Source: Lepidostoma basale (taxonomy: Eukaryota > Arthropoda > Insecta > Trichoptera > Lepidostomatidae). Taken from it: a DNA stretch of 64,000 bases. The notes under the pieces are model-generated. The model saw only the letters and a program-made list of their open reading frames with translations. It searched no databases and was not told the origin of the DNA. The first letter of the stretch is position 1. Every line of letters starts with the position of its first letter. This document shows positions 21,637 through 32,050 of this stretch, in pieces. Both the position numbers and the translations under genes were made by a program. Where the stretch lies: positions 179,876-243,875 of the forward strand of contig JAHDVF020000672.1 of the NCBI GenBank assembly GCA_022606425.2, read 5' to 3'.

Positions 21637-22215
21637 CGCCGTCTCCCCGAAGGGGTAGGCAGAAAGGATGGACTGCCACACTTTAACCGATGCGGCACTC
21701 CATCCTTCTCTTTTCGCCTCCGCGGAAGACGCAGTGTGATTCAAGTATTTTCGATTAAACCTTTTTTTACCACACCTTCACAATTACGACTATATTAATT
21801 CAATATTTGCAATACCTACTTATATAATAAAAAATAATAATTAAAAAAAGTTGCAATGAGATCTCTTAGACGAATGTATAAGAAAAAGTGTGTTTGATAG
21901 AGTGTCGAATGAAAACATAACAAGTGAATGAAAGTGTTATATAAAAATTAATGAAAGAACATTCAAATGGTTTGGACACATGGAAAGAATGAATAGTAAA
22001 AAAAAGAATATGTAAACGGTGTAAATGTAACAAGAAATAAAGGAAGACCGAGGAAAACGTGGCATGATCAAATAAATCAAATATTGAATATCGGCCACGT
22101 GAGGAGTCGGAGAAATCGAGATGTATGAATGTTGAGGAAGCAAGAGAAATATATCAGGGATGAAAAGTGTTCCAGACCATTATTACTGCCCACCCCTGCG
22201 GCGTGATGGTTATTA
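21637..22215. mobile_element. Family-1 fragments flanking the Transib-like element
   Basis: 21637-21720 (minus) is the continuation of the family-1 terminus whose tail is at 19728-19756. 21845-22215 (plus) is another copy with ATRNKGRPRKTWHDQINQI-like coding blocks and the aatgttgaggaagcaagaga piece, ending gcggcgtgatggtta. Confidence 0.5.
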
Positions 22216-22243
22216 AGTTTTGATTTAATTTTTTTTATCTTAC

Positions 22244-22360
22244 CTGACAAGCGTCGACTCCACCCTTCGGCAGCCCTGCGCATAGAACCTCCCCAGCAAC
22301 TTTCTTAGGGGCGTAGCCGGCGTTTTTGCACTTCGATCGCGCCCAAACTTGCACGTAGGC
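22244..22360 (-). CDS. Protease exon with the CAGLPKGGVDACQ loop
   Basis: 39 full codons, phase 0 on both sides: acceptor ataatttcag, donor TGTCAG|GTAAG. Contains the conserved Cys residues and the Asp of the S1 specificity pocket (VDACQ). Confidence 0.8.
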
Positions 22361-22399
22361 CTGAAATTATAACATTTATAACATGATAAAAATTAAATA

Positions 22400-22586
22400 C
22401 TTTTCACTTTGTATAAATCCACAGTATTGAGTTAGTAGCGTCAACCGGTTTCGCTCTGTAGCGAGTTTCCTCGGGGACACATACAAACTGGTCAGTTTGT
22501 GTATAGCCCTGAGGAAGCTCCTCGCTACAGAGTGAAACCGGTAAGCGCTACTAACTCAATAAAGTGGTTTATACTAAGTGAAAAGA
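22400..22586. mobile_element. 187-bp foldback element
   Basis: Near-symmetrical hairpin: cttttcactttgtataaatc on the left mirrors the right end atactaagtgaaaag, and ttgagttagtagcg mirrors cgctactaactcaa. The loop centre carries cctgaggaagctcctcgcta with gtgaaaccggt. It lies in a protease intron. Confidence 0.6.
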
Positions 22587-22819
22587 GTTTCATTTAATAT
22601 TGAAATATGTCAAACCACCAAATAATGGCTTCGTATCAAAGTTTAATCAATTATAATTAATTCAAACGAAATTAAAAAAAAAATAATCCTCTTCTTGATT
22701 ATTTGTTAATATAATAGATCTGATATTCTGTGATACAAAAATTAAATCTCATGAGATGATGATGTCCAACTGTCTTCGTCTCCAACAAATCAATTTCGTA
22801 TGTGGTGTCCAGGTGGGTT

Positions 22820-23290
22820 TTCATTCTTCTTCTTCTTCTTTTTGTCCTGTCACACCTCCGTGGTGCATAGGGCCTCAAGGAACCTTCTTCACCCGACTTT
22901 CTCGCATGCCTGATGCCTAAAATCATCCCAAGTGATTCGGTCCGCTGCTTTGATCTCGTCCTGCAGGGCTCTTCTTCGGGTGGCTCTAGGTCTGCCTCGG
23001 TCTGCTTTCTCTTTCCCACCATAGGAGACCAGTCTAGTGCGCCCTAAGCGATGCAGGCTGGGTTCCGTCTCAGAATGTGACCGATCCACTGCCATTTGCG
23101 TCTAGCGACTTGTTCTCTAATTGGCTTTTCGCCTGCTATGGTCCAGTGAACGGCATTTGACACTGTTTGGGGTCAATAGATCTTGAATATTGAGCGAAGT
23201 CACCTATTTATAAATACCTGGAGTTTTCCAATATCGTCCGCAGTAGATTTCAAAGTCTCACATCCGTACAGCAGTACGATTTTAACGCTA
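22820..23290 (-). pseudogene. Non-LTR reverse transcriptase C-terminal fragment, family 7
   Basis: Reverse frames: VLLYGCE-like block near 23270, then the DRSHSETEPSLHRLGRTRLV region, KADRGRPRATRRRAL and DRITWDDFRHQACEKVG. Distinct from families 1-6. Frameshifts throughout. Confidence 0.6.
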
Positions 23291-23404
23291 CCTACTGTTG
23301 AATATTTGGAGCTTGAGCTTTCTCGAAATGATACTGGAACGCCATACAGGGCGAAGAATAGCGAAAGCTCCCCTTGCCTTGTTGAATTTACATGGTTGTC
23401 TACA

Positions 23405-23625
23405 TGGTCTACATGACTACATGATTTCTCCAGTATCTTCTTCGGGATCTACTTAACCGAACAATATCCTCTATTTCGTAAGTTTTTCTAATCACTTCAT
23501 TACAGACACGATCTCGGAGATTTTTTCCAGTAACGGATATTAGCACTATCATCTCCAATGTTCTTAGAAGCCTTTTGGTTAATACAGTCATGATAAGTCA
23601 CAAGCATGTCTTATGAATTCAGACC
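23405..23625 (-). pseudogene. Family-2 non-LTR 3' fragment
   Basis: Reverse frame 23409-23591: TVLTKRLLRTLEMIVLISVT, GKNLRDRVCNEVIRKTYEIE and DIVRLSRSRRRYWRNHV, the family-2 C-terminus. Confidence 0.6.
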
Positions 23626-23636
23626 TTGCTATCAAT

Positions 23637-23886
23637 CAATGGCGGTGCTGCCATAGAAACCCAGAAGCCCGGCTTGCGTAACAAAATTTTGAATTAAAAC
23701 CTATTCTGGCTTACAGAGGTTAAGCTCTTGTGCCTACTCCTTTTACGTAAGATGTAAACATTGTTGGAAGGTGATTTAGTGGGTTGTTGGTTTATGCGAG
23801 GGCACGATTTCTTAGATTTGAGGGTTTTAATTCAAAATTTCTTACGCAAGCCGGGCTTCTGGGCTTCTATGGTAGTATCACCACTG
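23637..23886. mobile_element. 250-bp hAT-like MITE
   Basis: The left end CAATGGCGGTGCTGCC and right end CAGTGGTGATACTACC (read inward) differ only by transitions, and the arms continue about 60 bp (catagaa, agcccggcttgcgtaa, tttgaattaaaacc). Flanks ctatcaat and caatcaat form an 8-bp target duplication with one mismatch, as expected for hAT. Confidence 0.65.
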
Positions 23887-24033
23887 CAATCAATACGCAT
23901 GCGTCTGTTCTTCAAGATTTTTTAGACACCCTGATACGGCAGACGCTTTATTGCAAATTCAATAAATAACAAAAAAATCGGTTAACATGCTTAAGAACTG
24001 ATAACTGAAAAATATTGAAGCTGATCATAGTAC

Positions 24034-24122
24034 CTGACGTGGAATGTCTGATGGTGGATCTCGCTCTGAGGTCTTTCCCCATCCAGCGACTATTGCAGTT
24101 CGACTCGCATACTCTGCATCAG
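24034..24122 (-). CDS. Protease exon with the AGWGKT strand
   Basis: Acceptor tttcag|CT at 24123-24128, donor CAG|GTACTA. Encodes DAEYASRTAIVAGWGKTSER and PPSDIPRQ, entering in phase 2. This is the segment following catalytic Asp102 in trypsin-fold enzymes. Confidence 0.78.
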
Positions 24123-24329
24123 CTGAAATAACACAAATTTCGAGATCTTAAAGGCAATATAAAACAAAATAATATAAAGGGTCGGTGACCGAGTCCATTA
24201 TAAAGACCGCCCATGTAAAATATGTTCTTATGTATTCGTTTTTTTTTTCTCCACTTAATGGTTAGATATTTTAAATTTATAGATATAAAATAATAAAACA
24301 CTTTGAATGTAACCACGGTATGCTCTTTC

Positions 24330-24840
24330 ATCGTAATATTACGTACCATGATGCCCATCTCTTCGAAGCTGCAGAGAGCCCCAAGTATTCCCAAAAGATA
24401 GAGGGATAATATAAAAGACGTCGACAAAAGATTCCCGTAGGATAGAGCCACGGATAGCTACCGTACTCCCTCATGTAGAGATACCTCAGAATTTTTTTCT
24501 GAACCCTCTCCAGCATAACGGAATATCTCACTTCGTGAGGACTCCATATCACACCACCACTTTCGAGTCTGCTCCGAACCAATCCGTTAATAACTCTTCC
24601 GGTCCAGACGATGAAGCCCAACATCCTTAGTGCAGTGCCACAAATCCTCTCGATATGTGGACGAAAAATCAGCCTACTCTCATAGATGATCCCGAGATCT
24701 CTCATCGTAGATACATGTGCTAGTTGCTGGTTGTTCATTGTGTATCTATAATATACAGTTTTCAATGCTCTAGTATAAGATAGCATAACGCACTGAGAAA
24801 CATTGAATTGCATTTGATTACTGTGACTCCAGTACTAAGT
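24330..24840 (-). pseudogene. CR1/Jockey-like non-LTR fragment A, minus copy
   Basis: The minus-strand frame reads MQFNVSQCVMLSYTRAL, TMRDLGIIYESRLIFRPHIE, VRSRLESGGVIWSPHEVRYS and YLYMREYGSYPWLYPTG, reaching further 5' than the other A copies; it is then frameshifted. It lies between the last protease exon seen and the satellite array. Confidence 0.7.
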
Positions 24841-24989
24841 TCGAACCGTACGGAAGTTGAAGCTCGTATTGGCTTGCTTTATTCTTGCGATGTTCTGCGA
24901 TAGAAACGGCATCACGGCATCATCCTGGTGTCTAATGGGCACCATTGCTTTCAATAATGGGCATCTATAGTTTAATTGTTGACTCTATG

Positions 24990-27298
24990 AACATTTCTCA
25001 CATATGTGAAAACGAGAAAATTTTAACATTGGTCAAAATGACATATTTCACTTTCGTGCCAACGACATATTTATCACAAACGTCCAAACAACATATTTCT
25101 CACAAAACACAAAATGACAAATTACTCACGTTACTCACAATGACATATTCTCACAAACGTCACAAGAACAAATATCTTACTTCCGTTGCTATGATATATT
25201 TATCATATCGGTCGCAATGTCATATTTCTCTCATACCTTTAAATGACATATTACTCTAATATATCAACATGACAAATTTTCGCTCTTACGTGCCAATGCC
25301 ATATTTTTCATTTCCTTTCCATTGATATATTTCTCAGAAACTTTAGAGTTTAGTATTTCTCACATACGTCAAAATATTAAATTACCACAAAAGTTCCAAT
25401 AACATATGTCTTATTTACGAGCCAATGGCATATTATTCACATATCTCATAATCGCGTATTTCTCACATACGTCCCAATTACAAATTTTTCACATATATCA
25501 CAATTACATATTTCTCAAGAACGTCTTAATGACATATTTTCTCAAAAGTCACAATAACATTTTTTCACTTACTTGCGATTGGCTTACTTTTCACTTTGGT
25601 CAAAAAGACATTTTCTCACGTACGTGCTAATTACATATTTCTCTCAGAGGTCACATTTACGTTTTTCTATCATACGTTAGAATGGCATATTTCACAAAAC
25701 CGTCATAACGTCGTATTTTCACATACGTCATAATAACATAATTCTTACTTACGTGCCAATGACGTCACAAGGATATAGTTCTCACTGACGTGCCATTGAC
25801 ATATTTCTCACAAACGTTATATGGCTGTATTTCTAAAATATTTCAGAATGACTTATTTCTCACGTATGTAATTTTGACATATTTCTCCCATATGTCTCAT
25901 TGACATATTTTTCTCATACGTTGTGAGAAATTTGTCAATTTCACGTCAGTGAGAACCATACGAGTATCACATATTTCTCACAAACGTCACATTGACATAT
26001 TATCAAAAACGTTAAACTAACACATTTCTCACATATGTGCAAACGAGAAAATTTTTACATTGGTCAAAATGACATATATTTCACTTTCGTGCCAACGACA
26101 TATTTATCACAAACGTCCAAACAACATATTTCTCACAAAACACAAAATGACAAATTACTCACGTTACTCACAATGACATATTCTCACAAACGTCACGAGA
26201 ACAAATATCTTACTTCCGTTGCTATGATATATTTATCATATCGGTCGCATTGTCACATTTCTCTCATACCTTTAAATGACATATTTCTCTAATAAATCAA
26301 CATTACAAATTTTCGCTCTTACGTGCCAATGCCATATTTCTCATTTCCTTGCCATTGATATATTTCTCAGAAACTTTAGAGTTCAGTATTTCTCACACAC
26401 GTCAAAATAACATATTACCACAAACGTTACAATAACATATGTCTTATTTACGTGCCAATGGCATATAAATCACATATCTCTTAATCGCGTATTTCTCACA
26501 TACGTCCCAATTACAAATTTTTCACATATATCACAATTACATATTTCTCAAATACGTCTTAATGACACATTTTCTCAAAAGTCACAATACCATTTTTCTC
26601 ACTTACTTGCGATTGGCTTACTTTTCAATTTGGTCAAAAAGACATTTTCTCACGTACGTGCTAATTACATATTTCTCTCAGAGGTCACATTAACGTTTTT
26701 CTATCATACGTTAGAATGGCATATTTCACAAAACCGTCATAACGTCGTATTTTCACATACGTCATAATAACATTATTCTTACTTACGTGCCAATGACGTC
26801 ACAAGGATATAGTTCTCACTGACGTGCCATTGACATATTTCTCACAAACGTTATATGGCTGTATTTCTCAAATATTTCAGAATGACTTATTTCTCACGTA
26901 TGTAATTTTGACATATTTCTCACATATGTCTTATTGACATATTTTTCTCATACGTTAAAATGACATATTTCTCACAAACGTCACATTGACTTATTATCAA
27001 AAACGTCAAACTTACACATTTCTCACATACGTGCGAATGACAAAAATACGTCTTAATGACATATTTTCTCAAAAGTCACAATAACATTTTTCTCACTTAC
27101 TTGCGATTGGCTTACTTTTCACTTTGGTCAAAAAGACATCTTCTCACGTACGTGCTAATTACATATTTCTCTCAGAGGTCACATTTACGTTTTTCTATCA
27201 TACGTTAGAATGGCATATTTCACAAAACCGTCAAAACGTCGTATTTTCACATACGTCATAATAACATAATTCTTACTTACGTGCCAATGACGTCACAA
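24990..27298 (+). repeat. Satellite array, block I (diverged edge)
   Basis: Degenerate monomers of about 26 bp of the form TGACATATTTCTCACATACG plus 5-6 variable bases. 24990-26020 and 26021-27050 are a tandem duplication with a 1031-bp period (ggtcaaaatg at 25031 and 26062). This edge is the most diverged part of the array. No gene in it. Confidence 0.9.
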
Positions 27299-27558
27299 TT
27301 TCAATTTCAATTTATTCAAAAAAATTATAAACATTACAGAAACACATCCAAATCGTTTATAACCACAAAAATAAAATTAACAATTAAAAAAAAACATATT
27401 TACAAATAATATAACAAGAAAACAAATAAGAGTAAGTCAGAAAAAAGAAAAACAGAAGACAATTTAAAAAAAAAAAAAAATATATTAGAACAGATATTCA
27501 GAAACAGTTTGGTAAAGATTAACATTTTTGTACAATAAGTAGAGAAGCAAATAGTAAT

Positions 27559-30423
27559 TTAATACATAAGAGATAGATGCTTTCTAAGGGTAGCCTCACT
27601 ATCGTGAAAAATATCCACATCCGAAGAGATGCGGTTTAATAGGATTATTGCCCTGCCCACGGGCATTACCTAAGGTAGATTGGTTCTACAGAGTGGCAGG
27701 TGAAATAATCTATGTTGCCTTTGTCGCAGATAATTGTCGGGGACAAACAAAGTCAAGTCATTCAAAATATCAGAGTTATGTATTCGACCACGAATCAGTT
27801 GAAAAAAATGAACACCCAGGTGGATGGTTCGTCTAATTTCCAATGATTGGTAGTCCAGCATACCCAGCAAGAAATCAGTTGGGTACAGCCAGGGATAGTA
27901 ACCGTTCTCTTTAAGGTACAGAAATCGTAAGAATTTTTTCTGTACCTTCTCGATTAATAGACAATATTTTGTTTCATGCGGTGCCCACACCAGTGTACTA
28001 AATTCCAACCGACTTCTTACCAAGGAATTATACAATAACTTCAGGACTTTTGAATTTTTAAAATCCTTTCCATTCCTAAGAACAAATCCCAAAATCTTTT
28101 GGGAGCTATTACATACTGATGTAATATGAAGACTGAAAGATAATTTGGGATCGAATGTAACTCCCAAATCTTTCGAAGAAACAGTCCTATCCAGTAGTAT
28201 ATCATCCATTGTATAACTGTGATAGATCGTTGTGCGAGCCCTAGTAAAGGACATGATGAAACACTTCGATATATTAAAATGCAATTTATTTATTTTACTC
28301 CATTCCAAGACACTGTGTATGTCATCTTGGAGTTTTAAACAATCGGCGACAGATTTAATTTCTCGAAAAATTTTCAAATCGTCGGCAAACAAGAGACTAT
28401 TGGAATATTTGATATTTTTAGTAATATCATTTATAAAAATTGTAAATAATAACGGCCCTAGGATGGAACCCTGAGGAACTCCAGATGGTGTGAAGAACTT
28501 ACTGGATTGGAAGAGTCCATAAGTTACGAACTGTTGTCTTTTGGAAAGATAGCTATTAAAAAATTGGACTAAGGTGTCACTTAGACCAATTTTACGAAGT
28601 TTTACTAAAAGAATCGAATGATCAACTTTGTCAAAAGCTTTTGAAAAATCACTGTATGCAGAGTCAACTTGAAAACCTTTATCCAGGGATTTTGAGACGT
28701 AGTTTGTGAACACCATAAGATTTGTATTGGTTGAACGTGCCGGTCTAAAACCATGTTGCTCATTAATCACGAAGGGTTCAATTTTTGGATTAATAAGTGA
28801 ATGGATTAATGATTCGAATGCCTTAGCAGGAGCTGACAATATTGCAACTGGTCTGTAGTTTTCCACAGATGATTTGACACCTTTTTTGAAAACTGGGGAA
28901 ATTTTCGAAGTTTTCCAGAGTTCAGGAAATACACATTTTTTCAGCGACATATTAAAAATTACCGATAATGGATTTTTAAGTATGTGATTACAACCTTTGA
29001 GAATAAATGTGGGAACGTAATCCGGACCCTGAGATGTAGTATTTTTAAGTCTTGAAATTGACATAAACACGTCATTTTCGTCAATATGAGAAATGGAAAT
29101 ATCCTGGGCTCCTTAGTGTGAGATATCACAATAACTATCAACGACATTTTGCGAAGAGGAAACGTTATAAACAGAACGAAAATTGTCTGCGAAAGCATTT
29201 GCAACTTCAGAATTTTGCACAGTCTGTCCTCGCCATGTCATAGAATCAATGATTCCACCATCCTGACGTTTGGACTTTATATATTTCCAAAAGTATTCAG
29301 GATTGTGAAGAATATTCGATTCCATTTCGGCGATATACGACTTGTATGCAGACTGTACATTACGTTTCACGATAGCTCGATACTGACTAAAAGAATTGTA
29401 ATCATTCGAACTACCCGAAGACTTCCATTTTTTATGGTACCGATGCTTTGTTTTGATATCGCCGACGATCTCTCGAGTAAACCACTTCGGATATCGCCTT
29501 CCACTAACAGCCTGGGCTTTCCTCGGAAAACATCTATCGAAACACGAGTACAGTAAATCATAAAAAGAGTTAACAGCATCATTCACATCCGTTGCCATCC
29601 CAATACACTCCCAGTTGATTTGGCTCAGTGTTTCATAAAAGTGAACAAAGTCTCCATTGGCAAAATTCCACCCTCTCCATGACACTGTATTCACGGATGG
29701 TACATCCGTACGAGTCCGCAGCGACTGGTAAGTGTATTCAAATTGTAATGCGGGATGGTACGGATCTTCAGATGTAAGGGGAGATTCGCTTCGAGAAACG
29801 GATATCGGAGTAGTTGACAATATTAAATCTAAGACGCGATCTTTAGAATTAAGAATGTCATTATACTGAGTGAGCCCCAAAACTGAGCACAAGAAATTGA
29901 GTTCGATTGTAACTCCGTCCTGAACCGAGTGCATGTTAAAATCTCCCAGTATAATAACACGCTTGTTTGCAAATAAATGCGCATTCGAATAAATATTATT
30001 AAAGAATATGTTACAACTCTCCGGACTACTGTGTGGAGGAAAATACACCACACATAAAAAGATCGTAATGTCTCTATACGATAACTTCAGCCAAAGGTCT
30101 TCATTAATGGTTTCTAAAGCAGACAATCTTTGAATATTCAAATATTGTCTGTTTCGCACCGCCAATAAACACCCTCCGCCTCGTTTATGCGCAATTGCAG
30201 AGGATTCACGATCTCTTCTATAAACCGAAAAGTCATTAGTGAAGAGTTCCGAGTTGAGAACGCTTTCACTAATCCACGTCTCCGTCAAACATATTATATC
30301 AAAATCACAGGTAGCTACTTCGTTATAAAACATAGAACATTTACTGTTTAGGCCCCGTGTATTCTGATATAAACATTTTAGCGAAAAAGCGCGAGAGACA
30401 GAAGGAGTACGCGCTAGGCCTAG
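27559..30423 (-). pseudogene. Non-LTR ORF2: endonuclease and reverse transcriptase, two nonsense codons
   Basis: One continuous frame of about 954 codons. APE-type endonuclease: LYQNTRGLNSK, TETWISES, VIILGDFNMHSV and DPYHPALQ. Reverse transcriptase: NYRPVAILSAPAKAFESL, YSDFSKAFDKVDHS, GVPQGSILGPLLFTIFINDI, catalytic LFADDLKIF near 28380, then the C-terminal YPWLYPTDFLLGMLDYQSLE and a VGRAI block. Broken only by TAA at 29113-29115 and TAG at 27670-27672, both outside catalytic motifs, so it died recently. The first in-frame ATG (30333) lies inside the endonuclease domain, after the conserved Asn motif. Natural end TAA at 27559. Confidence 0.85.
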
Positions 30424-30426
30424 TCA
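30418..30426 (-). promoter_or_regulatory. Candidate stop-codon readthrough site TGA-CTAG
   Basis: ORF1 stops with AAC TGA and is followed directly by CTA GGC. ORF2 is in frame 0 with ORF1 and has no ATG before its endonuclease motif. UGA followed by CUAG is the best known leaky-stop context in metazoan genes. Readthrough would give an ORF1-ORF2 fusion. Function is inferred. Confidence 0.5.
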
Positions 30427-31512
30427 GTTATTTCCGACAGTAGGAAGCCGCGGCGCCCTCACTCTGTTCTCCCACTCCTTCACATAGGAGTAACGTGGCC
30501 AGTGACTAGCCTTCAAAACCTCACCAACACAATTAGTTGGTATTCCAATTTTGAAGGAAGCGTATTCCCCCTTCGATCTGATTTTATGAACTGTGAATGA
30601 TGCCGATGCTGAGGAAACTAGCGACCTAATATAATTCAACATATCTTCTTCCGATGTATCGCTGTGGAACGGATAGCAGTGAAATTGTTTAGTCTCGACA
30701 TCGCTTTTCTTCCCTCGTATTCCCTGTTGCCTTTTATGACTAACGGTTCTCCAACTACCGGAGTCGTTTTGAGAAGGGTCAGTAGCCGGTGATGAGGTAA
30801 CAATGTCGGCAAAGGTTAGAGGGACGACGGTATCGGCAGTAGATGTAGAGGCAGTAGCAGAAGCTATAACCGCAGGAGATTCCAGGGTTGTAGCGTGAGC
30901 AGCGTTGGCGGCGGTGATGGCGGTGGCAGTGGTGGCAGTGGTGGCAGTGGTAGCAGTGGTGGTGGCGGTGGCAAAAGAGGCAGTGGCGGTAGCGGTGGTG
31001 GTGGCGGCAGAGGAGCCAATGATAGCAGAAGCGGCATCTGTGGCTGCGGTGGCGGCGATGGAAGCGGTGGTCTTGATTTTGGAGGCTCTTAGAACCCTCG
31101 TGCTTGTGGTGGGAGTAGCGGGACTCTTTTTTCCAGCAATTGTTTTTTTTCCTACCGGTGGATTCGTGGACTTAGAACCTCTAACGACCGGTATTTTTGG
31201 CGAATTAAGATCGCGAGTAATGGATGTGCCTGGCATTGGTGCAGCAAGTGAGACAGACGGGGTAGACGATACACCGAGTGTGCTCATCAAAACCTCTACC
31301 TGACGAGTTAACATGTTAATGGCATCCGTCTGTGCCAATAACAATTGCATAACGTTCTCATTCCCAGAACACATTTCTGTCGAACACATTTTTATGCGGA
31401 GAATGGCAACAAGCAGTAGGTAATAAAAATAGGGCCGGGTAAATAGCGGGTAGATGCGGTCGTACAGCTCTCGGCGAAGAGTAGGTAAAATGCTTAATAC
31501 AATCTTAAACAC
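30424..31512 (-). CDS. Non-LTR ORF1 protein (gag-like RNA-binding)
   Basis: 362 codons from the first ATG. An alternative start at 31389 (MCSTEMCSGNENV) is likely, as the first 41 residues are hydrophobic and look UTR-derived. In order: a heptad-like stretch (QLLLAQTDAINMLTRQVEVL), a basic Pro/Thr/Lys region, a long Ala/Thr low-complexity tract from a trinucleotide repeat (30905-31080), and a C-terminal domain HCYPFHSDTSEEDMLNYIRS through EYASFKIGIP and HWPRYSYVKEW, typical of CR1-like ORF1 RRM-type domains. No zinc knuckle seen. It ends NN-TGA in the same frame as ORF2. Confidence 0.75.
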   Translation of the reverse strand: MFKIVLSILPTLRRELYDRIYPLFTRPYFYYLLLVAILRIKMCSTEMCSGNENVMQLLLAQTDAINMLTRQVEVLMSTLGVSSTPSVSLAAPMPGTSITRDLNSPKIPVVRGSKSTNPPVGKKTIAGKKSPATPTTSTRVLRASKIKTTASIAATAATDAASAIIGSSAATTTATATASFATATTTATTATTATTATAITAANAAHATTLESPAVIASATASTSTADTVVPLTFADIVTSSPATDPSQNDSGSWRTVSHKRQQGIRGKKSDVETKQFHCYPFHSDTSEEDMLNYIRSLVSSASASFTVHKIRSKGEYASFKIGIPTNCVGEVLKASHWPRYSYVKEWENRVRAPRLPTVGNN

Positions 31513-31753
31513 GTGTCAACTGAACTAGTGAATATTCGTAGGAGAGAGTTAAGTTGTACGTAAAAAAAAATGGTTAAATACTTAAAAAACAGATAAAACA
31601 GTCACCCTTTTCACTGAATTTATATAAAAATGAAGGAAAAACACGTATAATATTTTATTTCACTTTTATTTTAATAAAAAACGAGTGAAACTATTAAAAA
31701 TAAAAGAGAATGCCGGAGCTGACACAAACACGACCGAGCGCACTTGAGTGTGG

Positions 31754-31970
31754 ACAATGATATAGTTCTTACTGACGTGCCATTGACATATTTCTCACAA
31801 ACGTTATATGGCTGTATTTCTCAAATATTTCAGAATGACTTATTTCTCACGTATGTAATTTTGACATATTTCTCACATATGTCTCATTGACATATTTTTC
31901 TCATACGTTAGAATGACATGTTTCTCACAAACGTCACATTAACATATAATCAAAAACGTCAAACTTACAC
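31754..31970 (+). repeat. Satellite array, remainder of block I
   Basis: Continues the unit cut by the retrotransposon (acaatgatatagttcttact onward) in the same orientation as 24990-27298. Ends at aaacttacac. Confidence 0.9.
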
Positions 31971-32050
31971 CTAGCAACCATTGTTACTTCAATTCTTCTG
32001 TTATTTCAATATGACAAACGTTAACGTGTTATAGTTAACTATGTTACGTG
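31971..32050. other. 80-bp non-satellite spacer at the first orientation switch
   Basis: ctagcaaccattgttacttc through atgttacgtg is not a satellite unit, although pieces (atgacaaacg) look satellite-derived. Satellite reads forward to its left and reverse to its right. Confidence 0.7.

Larger units (their letters stand above)
27299..31753 (-). mobile_element. CR1/Jockey-like non-LTR retrotransposon, nearly full length
   Basis: About 4.45 kb with ORF1, ORF2 and a short-repeat 3' end (ATAAATTGAAATTGAAATTG on the minus strand). It is inserted in the satellite exactly at gacgtcacaa|tgatatag; acaa occurs at both junctions (27295-27298 and 31754-31757), a probable 4-bp target duplication. The 5' region, with a UTR of about 240-360 bp, appears intact. 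ORF2 carries two nonsense codons, so this copy is not active on its own. Confidence 0.85.

Noticed and set aside
29149..29556. 135-codon plus-strand ORF
   Set aside because: Antisense to the endonuclease domain of the CR1-like ORF2.
30895..31303. Plus-strand Gly/Ser-rich and Ala/Val-rich ORFs
   Set aside because: Antisense reading of the Ala/Thr trinucleotide tract of the retrotransposon ORF1.
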